64,000 nt of DNA, taken from NCBI RefSeq assembly GCF_001029505.1, contig NZ_LEKH01000006.1:124001-188000 (forward strand). Reading direction: 5' to 3'. A program made the position numbers and the translations under genes. Below, one piece after another: positions 8,184-16,456 of this stretch. The DNA is from Rubrobacter aplysinae. GTDB taxonomy: Bacteria; Actinomycetota; Rubrobacteria; Rubrobacterales; Rubrobacteraceae. Every line of letters begins with the position of its first letter. Positions within the stretch are counted from its first letter, which is position 1. The notes beneath the pieces are model-generated. The model was not told the DNA's origin. It made no database searches and worked only from the letters and a program-made list of their open reading frames with translations.

Positions 8184-9815
8184 ATGGAATCGGGGAGTCA
8201 GGTGCTACCGGGAGGTTCGGAGCCGCCAGAGGCGGACGGAGCCGGGCGCTCCAGGCTCACCCTTGTCGTCCCGACCCGCAACGAGGCGGGCAACGTGCCC
8301 AGGCTGGTCTCCGAGGTCCGGCAAAGCCTGTCGGACATAGATTACCGGCTCGTGTTCGTGGACGACTCCACCGACGAGACCCCGGAGATAGTACGCTCCC
8401 TGGCAGAGGAAGACCCCCGGATAACCCTGATCCACCGCGAAGGCGAGGACCGGGAAGGCGGGCTCTCGACCGCCGTTACGACGGGTATAGACACGGTCTC
8501 GGAGGCCAGCGAGTACACCTGTGTCATGGACGCCGACCTCCAGCACCCGCCGCAGAAGGTGCGCGAGATGCTGGGGACCGCCGATAACGAGGGCTCGGAC
8601 GTGGTGGTCGCCAGCCGCTACGTCTCCGGGGGGAGCTACGAGGGGCTCTCCGGCCCCCTGAGGCGCGCAGTCTCGACCGGCAGCAAGTACCTGGCGCAGA
8701 TAGTGTTCCGGGAGGCCCGCAAGACCACCGACCCGATGACCGGCTTCTTCCTGGTACGCAACGAGGCGATCTCGGGGATCCAGCTAAGGCCGACGGGGTT
8801 CAAGATACTGGTCGAGATCCTGGTCTGCGCCCCGGACCTCAAGGTGGTAGAGGTCCCGTTCAACTTCCAGGCGCGAAACGCCGGGGTATCGAAGGCGAGC
8901 CTCGGGCAAGGCGCGGAGTACCTGTCTCACCTGGCGAGCCTGTTCTGGTACGTGCCATCGGCGGGGAGGTTCTGGAAGTTCGCGATGGTCGGGGCGTCGG
9001 GCGTGCTGGTGAACATGGCGGTCCTGATCCTGCTCGCCGAGTACGTAAACGCCCACAAGGTCATCGCCTGGATGTTCGCCGTCGGGCTCTCCACGCTCTC
9101 CAACTTTCTCCTGAACAGCGCGTTTACCTGGCGCGACATCCGGCACGCCAGCCGCATACACTTTCTGGCGCGCGGGGCGCTGGCGTATCCGGTGGCGATT
9201 ATCGGCATCGGGGCGAACTTCGCCGTGTACTACCCGCTTCTGAAGTACGTGACCGAGGCCTTCCCCTACTACGTCTTCTTCAACTTCCTGGGCATCCTGG
9301 CGGGCATGATGGTGAACTTCACGCTCAACTCCCGGGTGGTCTTCCGGCCCTCGAAGCCAGATTACCCCGACCCGGAGGAAGGCCCGGACGCGGTGGCCGA
9401 CAGGGTGCGCTCGGCGCTCGGGGCGGATCTGGTGGCGCTGGTGCGGGCCGGGGACACCGAGACCGTCGGCCTCTCCTCCGGCGGCAGGCTCACCGGGGCG
9501 GACCGGAGCATCGCGGAGCTCGCGCTGGGGAACGGACAGCCGATGCTGGTTGTGAACGGCCCGCGCCGGCTGCCGCAGGCGAGGACCAACGCGCGTTGGG
9601 ACAACTCGCTCGCGGTCCCGGTCTCGCTCGGCAACCAGGTGCGCGGCGTCTTCTACGTCACCCGGCGCGCCAGCGCCCGGTTCTCGGAGGATGACCTGCA
9701 CTGGCTGACCGCCTACGTGCAGGATGCGGGCGGCATCTTCGACCCCCCGCCGGAGCCGGGGCCTCAGGAAGCGCCCGCTAAAGTGTCAGGGCCCACGGTA
9801 CGAAAATCCGACTGA
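8184..9815 (+). CDS. polyprenyl-phosphate sugar transferase: GT2-GtrA-GAF-like fusion
   Basis: A 543-residue fusion. Residues about 24-235 are a GT-A domain of the dolichol-phosphate mannose synthase type: LVVPTRNEAGNVP, VFVDDSTD, and the metal-binding VMDADLQHPP. Residues about 262-385 form a GtrA/DPMS membrane domain with four helices starting FWKFAMVGASGVLVN. The rest, about 400-525, is soluble and resembles a GAF domain (NSLAVPVSLGNQVRGVFYVTRR, FSEDDLHWLTAYV). The first two parts would move a sugar from a nucleotide donor to polyprenyl phosphate at the membrane. The third part is not usual in this family and may sense a ligand (inference). pilT starts 62 bases downstream. Confidence 0.87.
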   Translation: MESGSQVLPGGSEPPEADGAGRSRLTLVVPTRNEAGNVPRLVSEVRQSLSDIDYRLVFVDDSTDETPEIVRSLAEEDPRITLIHREGEDREGGLSTAVTTGIDTVSEASEYTCVMDADLQHPPQKVREMLGTADNEGSDVVVASRYVSGGSYEGLSGPLRRAVSTGSKYLAQIVFREARKTTDPMTGFFLVRNEAISGIQLRPTGFKILVEILVCAPDLKVVEVPFNFQARNAGVSKASLGQGAEYLSHLASLFWYVPSAGRFWKFAMVGASGVLVNMAVLILLAEYVNAHKVIAWMFAVGLSTLSNFLLNSAFTWRDIRHASRIHFLARGALAYPVAIIGIGANFAVYYPLLKYVTEAFPYYVFFNFLGILAGMMVNFTLNSRVVFRPSKPDYPDPEEGPDAVADRVRSALGADLVALVRAGDTETVGLSSGGRLTGADRSIAELALGNGQPMLVVNGPRRLPQARTNARWDNSLAVPVSLGNQVRGVFYVTRRASARFSEDDLHWLTAYVQDAGGIFDPPPEPGPQEAPAKVSGPTVRKSD

Positions 9816-9877
9816 GCCCGGTCCAGTCAGGCTTGGGACTCTAGCACGAGGTATCCGACGAGGAAGGCGGTCTCAAG

Positions 9878-10960
9878 TTGGCCAGGGTAGACGAGTTGGT
9901 GCGCCTGCTGGTAGAGCGGGAGGGCAGCGACCTGCACCTGAAGGTGGGGTCGCCGCCCGCGATGCGGGTGAAGGGCAGCATGCAACGCTCCGAGCACGAG
10001 CCGCTCACCCCCCGGGACACGGAGGAGATACTGGGGGAGATCCTGCCGCAGAAGCTCTCCGAGGAGTTCGCCTCCCAGGGCGAGGCCGACTTCTCCTACG
10101 CGGTCGAAGGCGTGGGCCGTCTGCGGGTAAACGCCTTCCGCCAGCGGGGCTCGATCTCCATAGTCATGCGGCACATACCGTTCGGGGTGCCGAAGTTCGA
10201 GGACCTCGGGCTTCCGGAAGCAATCCGCAGGCTCGCCGCCCAGGAGCGCGGCATCGTGCTCGTGACCGGCACCACCGGCAGCGGCAAGTCCACGACGCTG
10301 GCGTCCATGATCGACCTCATAAACCGCTCCTCCAGCAAGCACATCGTGACCATAGAGGACCCGATAGAGTTCCTGCACCGGGACCGGGAGAGCCTCATAA
10401 ACCAGCGCGAGGTCGGGGCGGACACGGACTCCTTCGCCCGGGCCCTGCGGCGCGTGCTGCGCCAGGACCCGGACATAATCCTCATCGGCGAGATCCGGGA
10501 CGCGGAGAGCGCCCAGATCGCGCTCTCCGCCGCCGAGACGGGGCATCTCGTCCTCTCGACGCTGCACACGGTGGACGCCACCGAGACGGTAAACCGCATC
10601 ATAGACCTCTTCCCGCCGCACGAACGCGGTCAGGTGCGGACCATGCTCGCCGGGACGCTGAAGGGAATCGTCGGCCAGAGGCTGTTGCGTACCGCCGACG
10701 GCGCGGGTCGGGCCGCCGCCTGCGAGGTGCTCGTCGCCACGAACCGCATCCGGGACTTTATCCTGGATCCGGAGCAGACGGGCCAGATCCACGAGGCCAT
10801 CGCCGAGGGCGAGTACTACGGGATGCAGACCTACGACCAGGCGCTCCTGAAGCTCGTCGAGGAAGGGACCATAGACTACGCCGAGGCGCTGGGCGTCGCC
10901 AGCCAGCCCCAGAACTTCAAGCTCATGGCGCAGTCTCTCGGGGTCGGGGCACCGCGCTAG
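9878..10960 (+). CDS. pilT: PilT-type twitching motility ATPase
   Basis: Hexameric secretion ATPase that powers type IV pilus retraction, 360 residues, cytoplasmic. N-terminal PAS-like part with SDLHLKVGSPP, then Walker A GTTGSGKST, Asp box IVTIEDPIEFLH, Walker B ILIGEIRDAES and His box HLVLSTLHTVDA. The length is normal for PilT. TTG start: GAGGAAGGCGG lies seven bases upstream. No other pilus gene is in the window, so the pilin and assembly genes must be elsewhere. Closely follows the GT2-GtrA-GAF gene, with which it may be co-transcribed. Confidence 0.93.
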   Translation: MARVDELVRLLVEREGSDLHLKVGSPPAMRVKGSMQRSEHEPLTPRDTEEILGEILPQKLSEEFASQGEADFSYAVEGVGRLRVNAFRQRGSISIVMRHIPFGVPKFEDLGLPEAIRRLAAQERGIVLVTGTTGSGKSTTLASMIDLINRSSSKHIVTIEDPIEFLHRDRESLINQREVGADTDSFARALRRVLRQDPDIILIGEIRDAESAQIALSAAETGHLVLSTLHTVDATETVNRIIDLFPPHERGQVRTMLAGTLKGIVGQRLLRTADGAGRAAACEVLVATNRIRDFILDPEQTGQIHEAIAEGEYYGMQTYDQALLKLVEEGTIDYAEALGVASQPQNFKLMAQSLGVGAPR

Positions 10961-11001
10961 CATCGCTAAGTACCGCTAGCTAGCATCGCTAAGTACCGCT
11001 A
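10956..11001. repeat. perfect 23-bp tandem duplication
   Basis: Two identical adjacent copies of a 23-bp unit (10956-10978 and 10979-11001) starting GCTAGCATCGCTAAG. The first copy contains the pilT stop codon. It is probably a replication-slippage duplication; no stem with a T-run follows, so it is not an obvious terminator. Confidence 0.85.
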
Positions 11002-11095
11002 ATATCTCCCGAAGAGCTCCGGGCGTAGTGTGGCGGGAGCGGATGGGGCTCGAGGACCGGAGGCGCGGAGCCCCGCCAGATTCTATACTCCGGGC

Positions 11096-11944
11096 ATGGA
11101 CGAGACGCGGGGCACGCGGGTGATCTGCTTTCTGTCGGACTTCGGGCTCGGCGACGACTACGTCGGGGTGTGCAAGGGGGTGATCTCCTCGCTCCTGCCC
11201 TCCGCGAACGTCGTGGATCTGGCCCACGAGCTGCCGGGCTTCGGCCTGGAATACGGCTCCGAGGTCCTCGAACACGCGACCCGCTACATGCCCGCCGACG
11301 CCGTGTACCTCGCCGTCATAGACCCCGGCGTCGGCACCACGCGCCGGGCCCTGGCGCTCCGAACCTCCGGCGGAGCTAGCCTCGTCGGGCCGGACAACGG
11401 CCTACTAGTACCGGCGGCCGAGACCCTCGGCGGCGTCGAGGAGGCGGTCTCGCTGACCGACGACCGCTATCACGTGCATCCGGTTTCTAGCACCTTCCAC
11501 GGCAGGGACGTCTTCGCCCCCGTGGCCGCGAGGATCGCCTCCGGCGTGCCGGTGGCAGACCTCGGCGAGGGCGTGGACCCTGACACGCTGGTCCGGCTAG
11601 AGCTCCCCGAGGCAGGGACCATTGTCCCGGGCGGTGTCCAGACCAGGGTGCTCGCCGTGGACCGCTACGGTAACGTCAGGCTCTCCGCCTCCCAGGATAC
11701 GCCGGGCTTCGAGTTCGGCTGTCTGCTCAAGGTAGACACCCCGGAGGGCGCCCTGAAGTGCCGCTACGCTGAGACCTTCGGGGGCTCTGCGTTCGGGGAT
11801 CTGCTCGTCGTGCCCGACTCCCACCGGCGCCTGAGCATCTCCATAAACCAGGGGAACGCGGCCAAGGCCCTCGGCCTGAAGGTCGGACACCGGGTAAGGT
11901 TAACGCTGCTCGAAACCGGAGCCCCGGATGAGCCAGGAGAATAA
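11096..11944 (+). CDS. SAM hydrolase (SAM hydroxide adenosyltransferase, DUF62)
   Basis: Predicted to split S-adenosylmethionine with water into adenosine and methionine, 282 residues. Family signatures: FLSDFGLGDDYVG at the N-terminus, VIDPGVGTTRRAL (Asp and Arg of the DRH triad), GPDNGLL, STFHGRDVFAPVAA (His) and VDRYGNVRLS in the C-terminal barrel. The triad indicates water rather than halide as nucleophile (family knowledge). ATG at 11096 has no ribosome site, but TATACT at 11084-11089 is six bases upstream, suggesting a leaderless mRNA. It overlaps the next gene by 17 bases. Confidence 0.9.
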   Translation: MDETRGTRVICFLSDFGLGDDYVGVCKGVISSLLPSANVVDLAHELPGFGLEYGSEVLEHATRYMPADAVYLAVIDPGVGTTRRALALRTSGGASLVGPDNGLLVPAAETLGGVEEAVSLTDDRYHVHPVSSTFHGRDVFAPVAARIASGVPVADLGEGVDPDTLVRLELPEAGTIVPGGVQTRVLAVDRYGNVRLSASQDTPGFEFGCLLKVDTPEGALKCRYAETFGGSAFGDLLVVPDSHRRLSISINQGNAAKALGLKVGHRVRLTLLETGAPDEPGE

Positions 11945-12710
11945 CCAGCATACCCCCGGCTGGGCCGGGCTCTCCCGGGAAGAGCAGCGGCGGGTCGCCC
12001 TGGCCTCTGCCCGGCGGCCGATGCACCTGCTGATCCTGCTCGTAGGTCTCGTGATGTTCCTGACCACTCTGGCCTTCTGGGTACCGCCGCTGACCCTGGC
12101 CACGTACGGGGCCGCGGTCTTTTTCTCCGCCCGCGACCCTTTCTTCCAGAGGCGCATGCTTGAAGGCCGCCAGCGCCCGGGGCTCCCGGAAGCGGAGCAG
12201 GAAGCGAAGGAGCCCTCGCCCGACCGCCGCGCCCGCTGGCTCCCGCGCGGACAGACCCGGGAGAAGGTCGAGGCGGCGCTCGAGGTGCGCCGCAAGACGA
12301 TAGCCGCTATAGAGGAGTCCGACGAGGTAACGCGCGAGGTACTTTCCGGCGCCGTCCCCAAGCTCGGGGAGCTGGGTAACGGGCTGGTGGATCTGGCCCA
12401 CCGCCGCGAAAAAGCGGGATCGGAAGTCCTGGAGCTCCAGAAGCTCCGGGAGCCAGAATCGGGAAACCAGACCGGAGGCCGGGGCGTCCAGGAGGAGATA
12501 CAGAGACTCCAGCAGGAGGCCGAGCGCATGGACCGGGAGCTCTCGGACATGGTCGAGCGGCTACTCACCCTCCGCTCCCGGGTGGTCCGGGTATCCCTGG
12601 AGAGCGGCGAGCCCGCCCGGGAGGCCGCCGGGTCCCTGATCAGGAACCTGGACGACCTGAACCGCCGCGTCGAGGCTCTCGGCGAGACCACTGAACCGCC
12701 GTCCGGCTAA
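11928..12710 (+). CDS. membrane-anchored coiled-coil protein, unknown function
   Basis: Unrecognised 260-residue protein. Residues about 32-65 form a hydrophobic hairpin or two short helices (LLILLVGLVMFLTTLAFWVPP and a second stretch). From about 95 to the end it is charged and heptad-like with many E, R, L and Q residues, typical of a coiled coil. The start overlaps the SAM hydrolase gene by 17 bases, so translation is probably coupled. It ends a plus-strand run and faces the DivIVA-like gene. Confidence 0.72.
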   Translation: MSQENNQHTPGWAGLSREEQRRVALASARRPMHLLILLVGLVMFLTTLAFWVPPLTLATYGAAVFFSARDPFFQRRMLEGRQRPGLPEAEQEAKEPSPDRRARWLPRGQTREKVEAALEVRRKTIAAIEESDEVTREVLSGAVPKLGELGNGLVDLAHRREKAGSEVLELQKLREPESGNQTGGRGVQEEIQRLQQEAERMDRELSDMVERLLTLRSRVVRVSLESGEPAREAAGSLIRNLDDLNRRVEALGETTEPPSG

Positions 12711-12781
12711 TGCAAGGAGCATAGCGCAACGTAAGGCAGGATGAAGCAACGCGGTATAACCCGCCCGGAAGGGATACCGTA

Positions 12782-12811
12782 GGGGCTCGGATCTGCCCTG
12801 TTACGAGCCCC
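12782..12811. terminator. inverted repeat between convergent genes, possible terminator
   Basis: GGGGCTCG (12782-12789) pairs perfectly with CGAGCCCC (12804-12811) across a 14-base loop. It lies between two converging transcription units (ending 12710 and 12874). No T-run follows on either strand, so it would be a weak or Rho-assisted terminator. Confidence 0.4.
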
Positions 12812-12873
12812 GGGCACATAAGCTCACGAGCTGGCGTAGGACTGGCTACCCCGTGACAGACCTACCCGGAGGA

Positions 12874-13530
12874 TCAGGCCGAGCTGGCCCGCCATCCACC
12901 ACCGCCGTTTTCCCTATCCCCCGCAATTGGCTCCTGGCGCTCCTGGGGTCGGGTGTCGTCGAGAGGGTTCTGCTCCCCGGATGGAACCTCCCGGCTCTCG
13001 TGACTCTCGTGACTTTCTTGATCTTCCCGGCCCTCTTCGGCCCCTCGATCCTCACGGCTCTTATGAGAATCACGCACCTCGAACTCCTGGCGCGAATCGG
13101 CCACGGATTGCATGGACTCCCCGAACCAGCGTTCCACCTGCGCCATGACCTGCTCCCTGTAGGCTTCGGAGCCCCGGCAGACCTCCTCCGAGTATTTCTC
13201 CGCGCTATCCAGGTTCTCGTCCGCCCGGCGCTGTGCCCTACGGTACGTCTCCGAGTCGGCGACCATCTCCTGGGCGCGCTGGCGGGCGTTCTGCACTATC
13301 CTCTCGGCCTCTTCCCGGCCGGAGTCTACTATTGACTCGTGCTCCCGGTGGATGGCCTTGGCCTCTTCTAGCTCTCCCGGCAGGGAGTCCCGCAACTCCT
13401 TCACCAGCACGAGCACGTCCGAGCGGTCCACCATTGCCCGGGCCCGGTTCATGGGTACATTGGAAGCATCCTGGACCAGCGACTCGAGCTCATCCAGGAC
13501 GCCGGTTATGTATTCGAGATCCGCCCTCAT
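12874..13530 (-). CDS. DivIVA/ATP-synthase-b-like coiled-coil protein
   Basis: About 218 residues, cytoplasmic, no membrane segment. The first part (LEYITGVLDELESLV, then two helices) and the central heptad region (EEAERIVQNARQRAQEMV, AQRRADENLDSAEKYSEEV) resemble the DivIVA-like septum-site proteins of Actinobacteria. The last 60 residues are disordered, rich in S, H, E and D. ATG at 13530 fits the family N-terminus; ATG at 13557 is an alternative. It follows the B-box gene on the same strand after 114 bases, at the tail of the dnaK operon. A role in cell-envelope growth or division is inference from fold only. Confidence 0.68.
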   Translation of the reverse strand: MRADLEYITGVLDELESLVQDASNVPMNRARAMVDRSDVLVLVKELRDSLPGELEEAKAIHREHESIVDSGREEAERIVQNARQRAQEMVADSETYRRAQRRADENLDSAEKYSEEVCRGSEAYREQVMAQVERWFGESMQSVADSRQEFEVRDSHKSREDRGAEEGREDQESHESHESREVPSGEQNPLDDTRPQERQEPIAGDRENGGGGWRASSA

Positions 13531-13644
13531 GCCTTGGAACCCTAGCACGGCGACCATCGCCTCGCTAGCTCGAAAGGAGCATTTCAGCCGGCCGATTTCT
13601 AACCCTGAAGCTCAGGATCATGCGTCCCGGTGCTGGCGGCGGGC

Positions 13645-14130
13645 CTAGCCCCGGCTCGCGTACAGGGCGACGGCCACGGCTATCAGGGGGCCGAGGACCA
13701 CCCCGAGCCCGAACACCCCGGCGAGCAGCGCTGGCAGTACCCAGGGCGCGAAGGCTATCAGCACGGCGGCGGCCGAGATGGTCATTGCTATGGGCCCGCC
13801 GTTGTAGCCTCCGGCGCGGTAGATCACGGTCCCCGCCCCGTAGCCCGCGAGGCCGGAGAGTATGATGCTGCCGAAGCCTATCTGGAGAATGATGTACGCC
13901 ACCAGGGTACCCGCCAGCGCAACCCCGACCCCGGCGCCCACGGCCCGGAGTATCTGGCTCGACTTCATGACCCCGGCCCGGGCCCCGCGCGGCAGGCGGG
14001 CGTCGTCCGGGCACTTTATGCCCACGTCGGTCTGGCGCATGCACTCGGTGCAGATCGGACGCCCGCAGGTGGCGCAGGTGAGGCGGGTCTCGCGGTCCGG
14101 GTGGCGGTAGCAGTGCTTTGGCGCGGCCAC
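13645..14130 (-). CDS. B-box zinc-finger membrane protein
   Basis: 161 residues. The N-terminus is a B-box-type zinc site: C7-x2-H10, C19-x2-C22, C27-x2-C30 and C40, in KHCYRHPDRETRLTCATCGRP and following. After a linker come three or four hydrophobic, glycine-rich helices (about 60-157). Such B-box headers are often fused to rhomboid or other membrane domains in Actinobacteria; no rhomboid GxSx or catalytic His motif is seen here. The GTG start overlaps the hspR stop by one base (TAGTG), so it is translated with hspR. Function unknown. Confidence 0.78.
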   Translation of the reverse strand: MAAPKHCYRHPDRETRLTCATCGRPICTECMRQTDVGIKCPDDARLPRGARAGVMKSSQILRAVGAGVGVALAGTLVAYIILQIGFGSIILSGLAGYGAGTVIYRAGGYNGGPIAMTISAAAVLIAFAPWVLPALLAGVFGLGVVLGPLIAVAVALYASRG

Positions 14131-14555
14131 TACAGTCCCTTTCGCAGCCCGCGGCGGGGTGGTGCGAACTGCTCTACCTCTCCACGCGGTAGCACGACGA
14201 GCTCGCGTTTGTAGCTGCGGTGTACCTCGCTCAGACTGTGCTCGTGCTCGACGTGGGCGCGGTCCAGCTCGCGGTAGAGCTTCCGGTTCTCGTACTCGAG
14301 CTTCTCTATGCGGCGTTCCATGTCGAAGACCTTCTTCACCCCGGCGAGGTTCATCCCCGTCTCGCGGGTGAGCCTCTGTATGTACTGGCCGCGCTCCACG
14401 TCCTCCTCGGAGTAGAGGCGGGTGTTCTTTATGCTCTTACGCGGACAGAGTATGCCCTTCTGCTCGTACATCCGCAGTGTCTGCGGATGCACCCCGATCA
14501 ACTCCGCGGCCACGCCGATCATGTACACGGGCCGTCTGCGCACCTTCGCGCCCAC
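14130..14555 (-). CDS. hspR: HspR, MerR-family repressor of the dnaK operon
   Basis: 141 residues. The N-terminal MerR-type helix-turn-helix reads PVYMIGVAAELIGVHPQTLRMYEQKGIL, with the wing residues NTRLYSEEDVERGQYIQRL, as in HspR. A coiled-coil dimerisation helix follows (about 75-110). In Streptomyces and Mycobacterium HspR represses dnaK with DnaK as co-repressor, binding HAIR sites. Here it closes the same operon, 10 bases after dnaJ. AGGAGG stands six bases before the GTG start. Confidence 0.93.
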   Translation of the reverse strand: MGAKVRRRPVYMIGVAAELIGVHPQTLRMYEQKGILCPRKSIKNTRLYSEEDVERGQYIQRLTRETGMNLAGVKKVFDMERRIEKLEYENRKLYRELDRAHVEHEHSLSEVHRSYKRELVVLPRGEVEQFAPPRRGLRKGL

Positions 14556-14565
14556 TTCTAGCCTC

Positions 14566-15711
14566 CTAGGCCCCGGCCTCGCGAGCCTCGCGGAAGAGCC
14601 GCTCGCGCACGTCCTCGTCGCGCTCGTCCGCCAGGGCCTCCAGTATCTCCTTCTCCCGCTTGGTGAGCTTCTCCGGCACCACGAGCCGGATCTTCACCAT
14701 CAGGTCTCCGCGCTCGCCGCGAGCCTTGGCGCGCGGCGCGCCGGCCCCGCGCACCCTCATCTGCTTGCCGTCCTGGGTGCCGGCGGCCAGCCTGAGCTTC
14801 ACCGTGCCGCCCTCTGGACGGGGCACCGCTATCTCGGAGCCGAGCGCAGCCTCCACGAAGCTGACCGGCACCTCGGCCACGAAGTCGTCCCCCTGGCGCT
14901 TGAAGACGGGATGCTCCTCGACGCGGGTGACCACGTACAGGTCTCCCGCCGGTCCTCCTCTGGTCCCAGAGCCTCCGCGGCCCGGTACCCGGATCTTCAT
15001 CCCGTCCCTCGCCCCAGCCGGTATCTTTACCGTAACCTGCCGCACGCGCCTCACGCGGCCTCGGCCGCTACAGGCCGGACACGGCTTCTCGACCACCGTG
15101 CCCTTGCCGCCGCACCGCGAGCAGGTCCCGGAGAGCGCGAAAAAGCCCTGGTCCCGGTTCTTCATACCCGAGCCTCCGCAATCGGGACAGGTGCGCGGCG
15201 CGGTCCCCGGCGCGGCCCCGGTCCCCCGGCAGTCGCCGCAGGACTCTTCGGCCGGCGCGTTTACCCGGGTCGTGATCCCCTGAAAGGCATCTTTGAACCT
15301 CAGGTTCACCGTTACCGTTACGTCGTCACCCTTCGTGGAGGCGCTCCGGCGCTGTTGCTGGGTCCCACTGCGGCCGCCGAAGATGTCCCCGAAGCCGCCG
15401 AAGAGATCCGAGAGGTCCGAGAAGGAGGCTTCGCCGGCTCCACCAGCCCCGCCGCCGGGCTGTCTGCCACCCTGGCCGGCCCCGCCGCCGAAGTATTCGC
15501 GAGGGCCGCGGTCGTACTCGCGGCGTTTTTCGGGGTTGGAGAGTATCTCGTACGCCTGCTGGACCTCTTTGAAGCGGGTTTCGGCATCCGGGTCTTCCGG
15601 GTTCGCGTCCGGGTGATACTTGCGGGCGAGCTTGCGGTAGGCGCGCCGGATGTCGTCCTGGGAGGCGCTCTTCTCTACGCCGAGAACCTTGTAGAGGTCT
15701 TTGGTGTCCAC
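14566..15711 (-). CDS. dnaJ: chaperone protein DnaJ
   Basis: Hsp40 co-chaperone that stimulates DnaK ATPase and binds unfolded proteins, 381 residues. J domain at 1-70 with HPD at 33-35; Gly/Phe-rich linker about 75-115; zinc centre with four repeats CGDCRGTG, CPDCGGSG, CSRCGGKG and CPACSGRG; C-terminal substrate-binding barrels. All eight zinc cysteines are present. GTG start at 15711, 11 bases after the grpE stop. Third gene of dnaK-grpE-dnaJ-hspR. Confidence 0.97.
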   Translation of the reverse strand: MDTKDLYKVLGVEKSASQDDIRRAYRKLARKYHPDANPEDPDAETRFKEVQQAYEILSNPEKRREYDRGPREYFGGGAGQGGRQPGGGAGGAGEASFSDLSDLFGGFGDIFGGRSGTQQQRRSASTKGDDVTVTVNLRFKDAFQGITTRVNAPAEESCGDCRGTGAAPGTAPRTCPDCGGSGMKNRDQGFFALSGTCSRCGGKGTVVEKPCPACSGRGRVRRVRQVTVKIPAGARDGMKIRVPGRGGSGTRGGPAGDLYVVTRVEEHPVFKRQGDDFVAEVPVSFVEAALGSEIAVPRPEGGTVKLRLAAGTQDGKQMRVRGAGAPRAKARGERGDLMVKIRLVVPEKLTKREKEILEALADERDEDVRERLFREAREAGA

Positions 15712-15722
15712 TCTGAGCGGCC

Positions 15723-16367
15723 CTAGCCCTGCCTGGCGACCACGACCTTGGCGGGCCGTATGGACTTGCCGTTAAGCACATAGCCGCGCTCGAAGGTCTG
15801 GATCACGGTTCCATCCTCGTGCTCTTCGGAGGGCTGACCCATAACTGCCTCGTGCACGTTGGGATCGAAGTGTTCCCCGTCGCTGGAGACCGGAGACAGG
15901 CCCTCTTCTCCCAAGATGCTCACGAGCTGGTCCCGGGTGGAGCTCACGCCGCCCCGGATGTCGCCCTCGGCCTGTAGCGCCCGGTCCAGATTGTCCACCA
16001 CCGGCAGGAGCTCCTTTACGAGCTTCTCGGAGGCGGTTTCCAGTATCCGTTCCCGCTCGCGCTCCTGACGCTTGCGCGAGTTCTCGAACTCGGCCCTCAG
16101 ACGCTTCAGGCTGTCCAGGGTCTCGTCGCGCTCGGCGCGCAAGGCTTCGAGCTCCTCGGTAAGGGCCGCTACCTGCCCGGCTTCCGCCATCTCGGGCTCC
16201 TCGGGCTCTCCGGTATCGGCAGCCTCTTCGAAGACCACCTCGCCTTCTACCGCCTCTTCGGGATCGGGGCCGGAGCCGGGCGCGTCCTCGCCCTCTTGCA
16301 CGGACTCCTCCCGGGGCGTCTCCTCGGGATGCTCCTGATTGTCTCGGTTGTTTTCCTCGCTACTCAA
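15723..16367 (-). CDS. grpE: GrpE nucleotide exchange factor
   Basis: Releases ADP from DnaK. About 214 residues: a very acidic, disordered N-terminal 60 residues, a long helix ([21 protein letters not shown] and on), then the beta domain with DPNVHEAVM and [24 protein letters not shown], the family signature. TTG at 16367 is chosen as start because AGAGGAGG lies upstream; a GTG at 16445 would extend it by 26 residues of unlikely sequence. Confidence 0.94.
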   Translation of the reverse strand: MSSEENNRDNQEHPEETPREESVQEGEDAPGSGPDPEEAVEGEVVFEEAADTGEPEEPEMAEAGQVAALTEELEALRAERDETLDSLKRLRAEFENSRKRQERERERILETASEKLVKELLPVVDNLDRALQAEGDIRGGVSSTRDQLVSILGEEGLSPVSSDGEHFDPNVHEAVMGQPSEEHEDGTVIQTFERGYVLNGKSIRPAKVVVARQG

Positions 16368-16456
16368 ATTTCGTAAGCCTCCTCTCGGCCAGAATCGCCC
16401 ACCGGGACGCGGAGCGGGACCGGGCACGGAGTCCGGTCCCGCCACTCCGGCGTGCT

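Noticed and set aside
8784-9701. Long open frame on the minus strand
   Set aside because: Antisense shadow of the glycosyltransferase gene; residue composition is not protein-like. Similar shadows exist opposite dnaK (16832-17773), pilT (9827-10963) and crtD (38910-40001).
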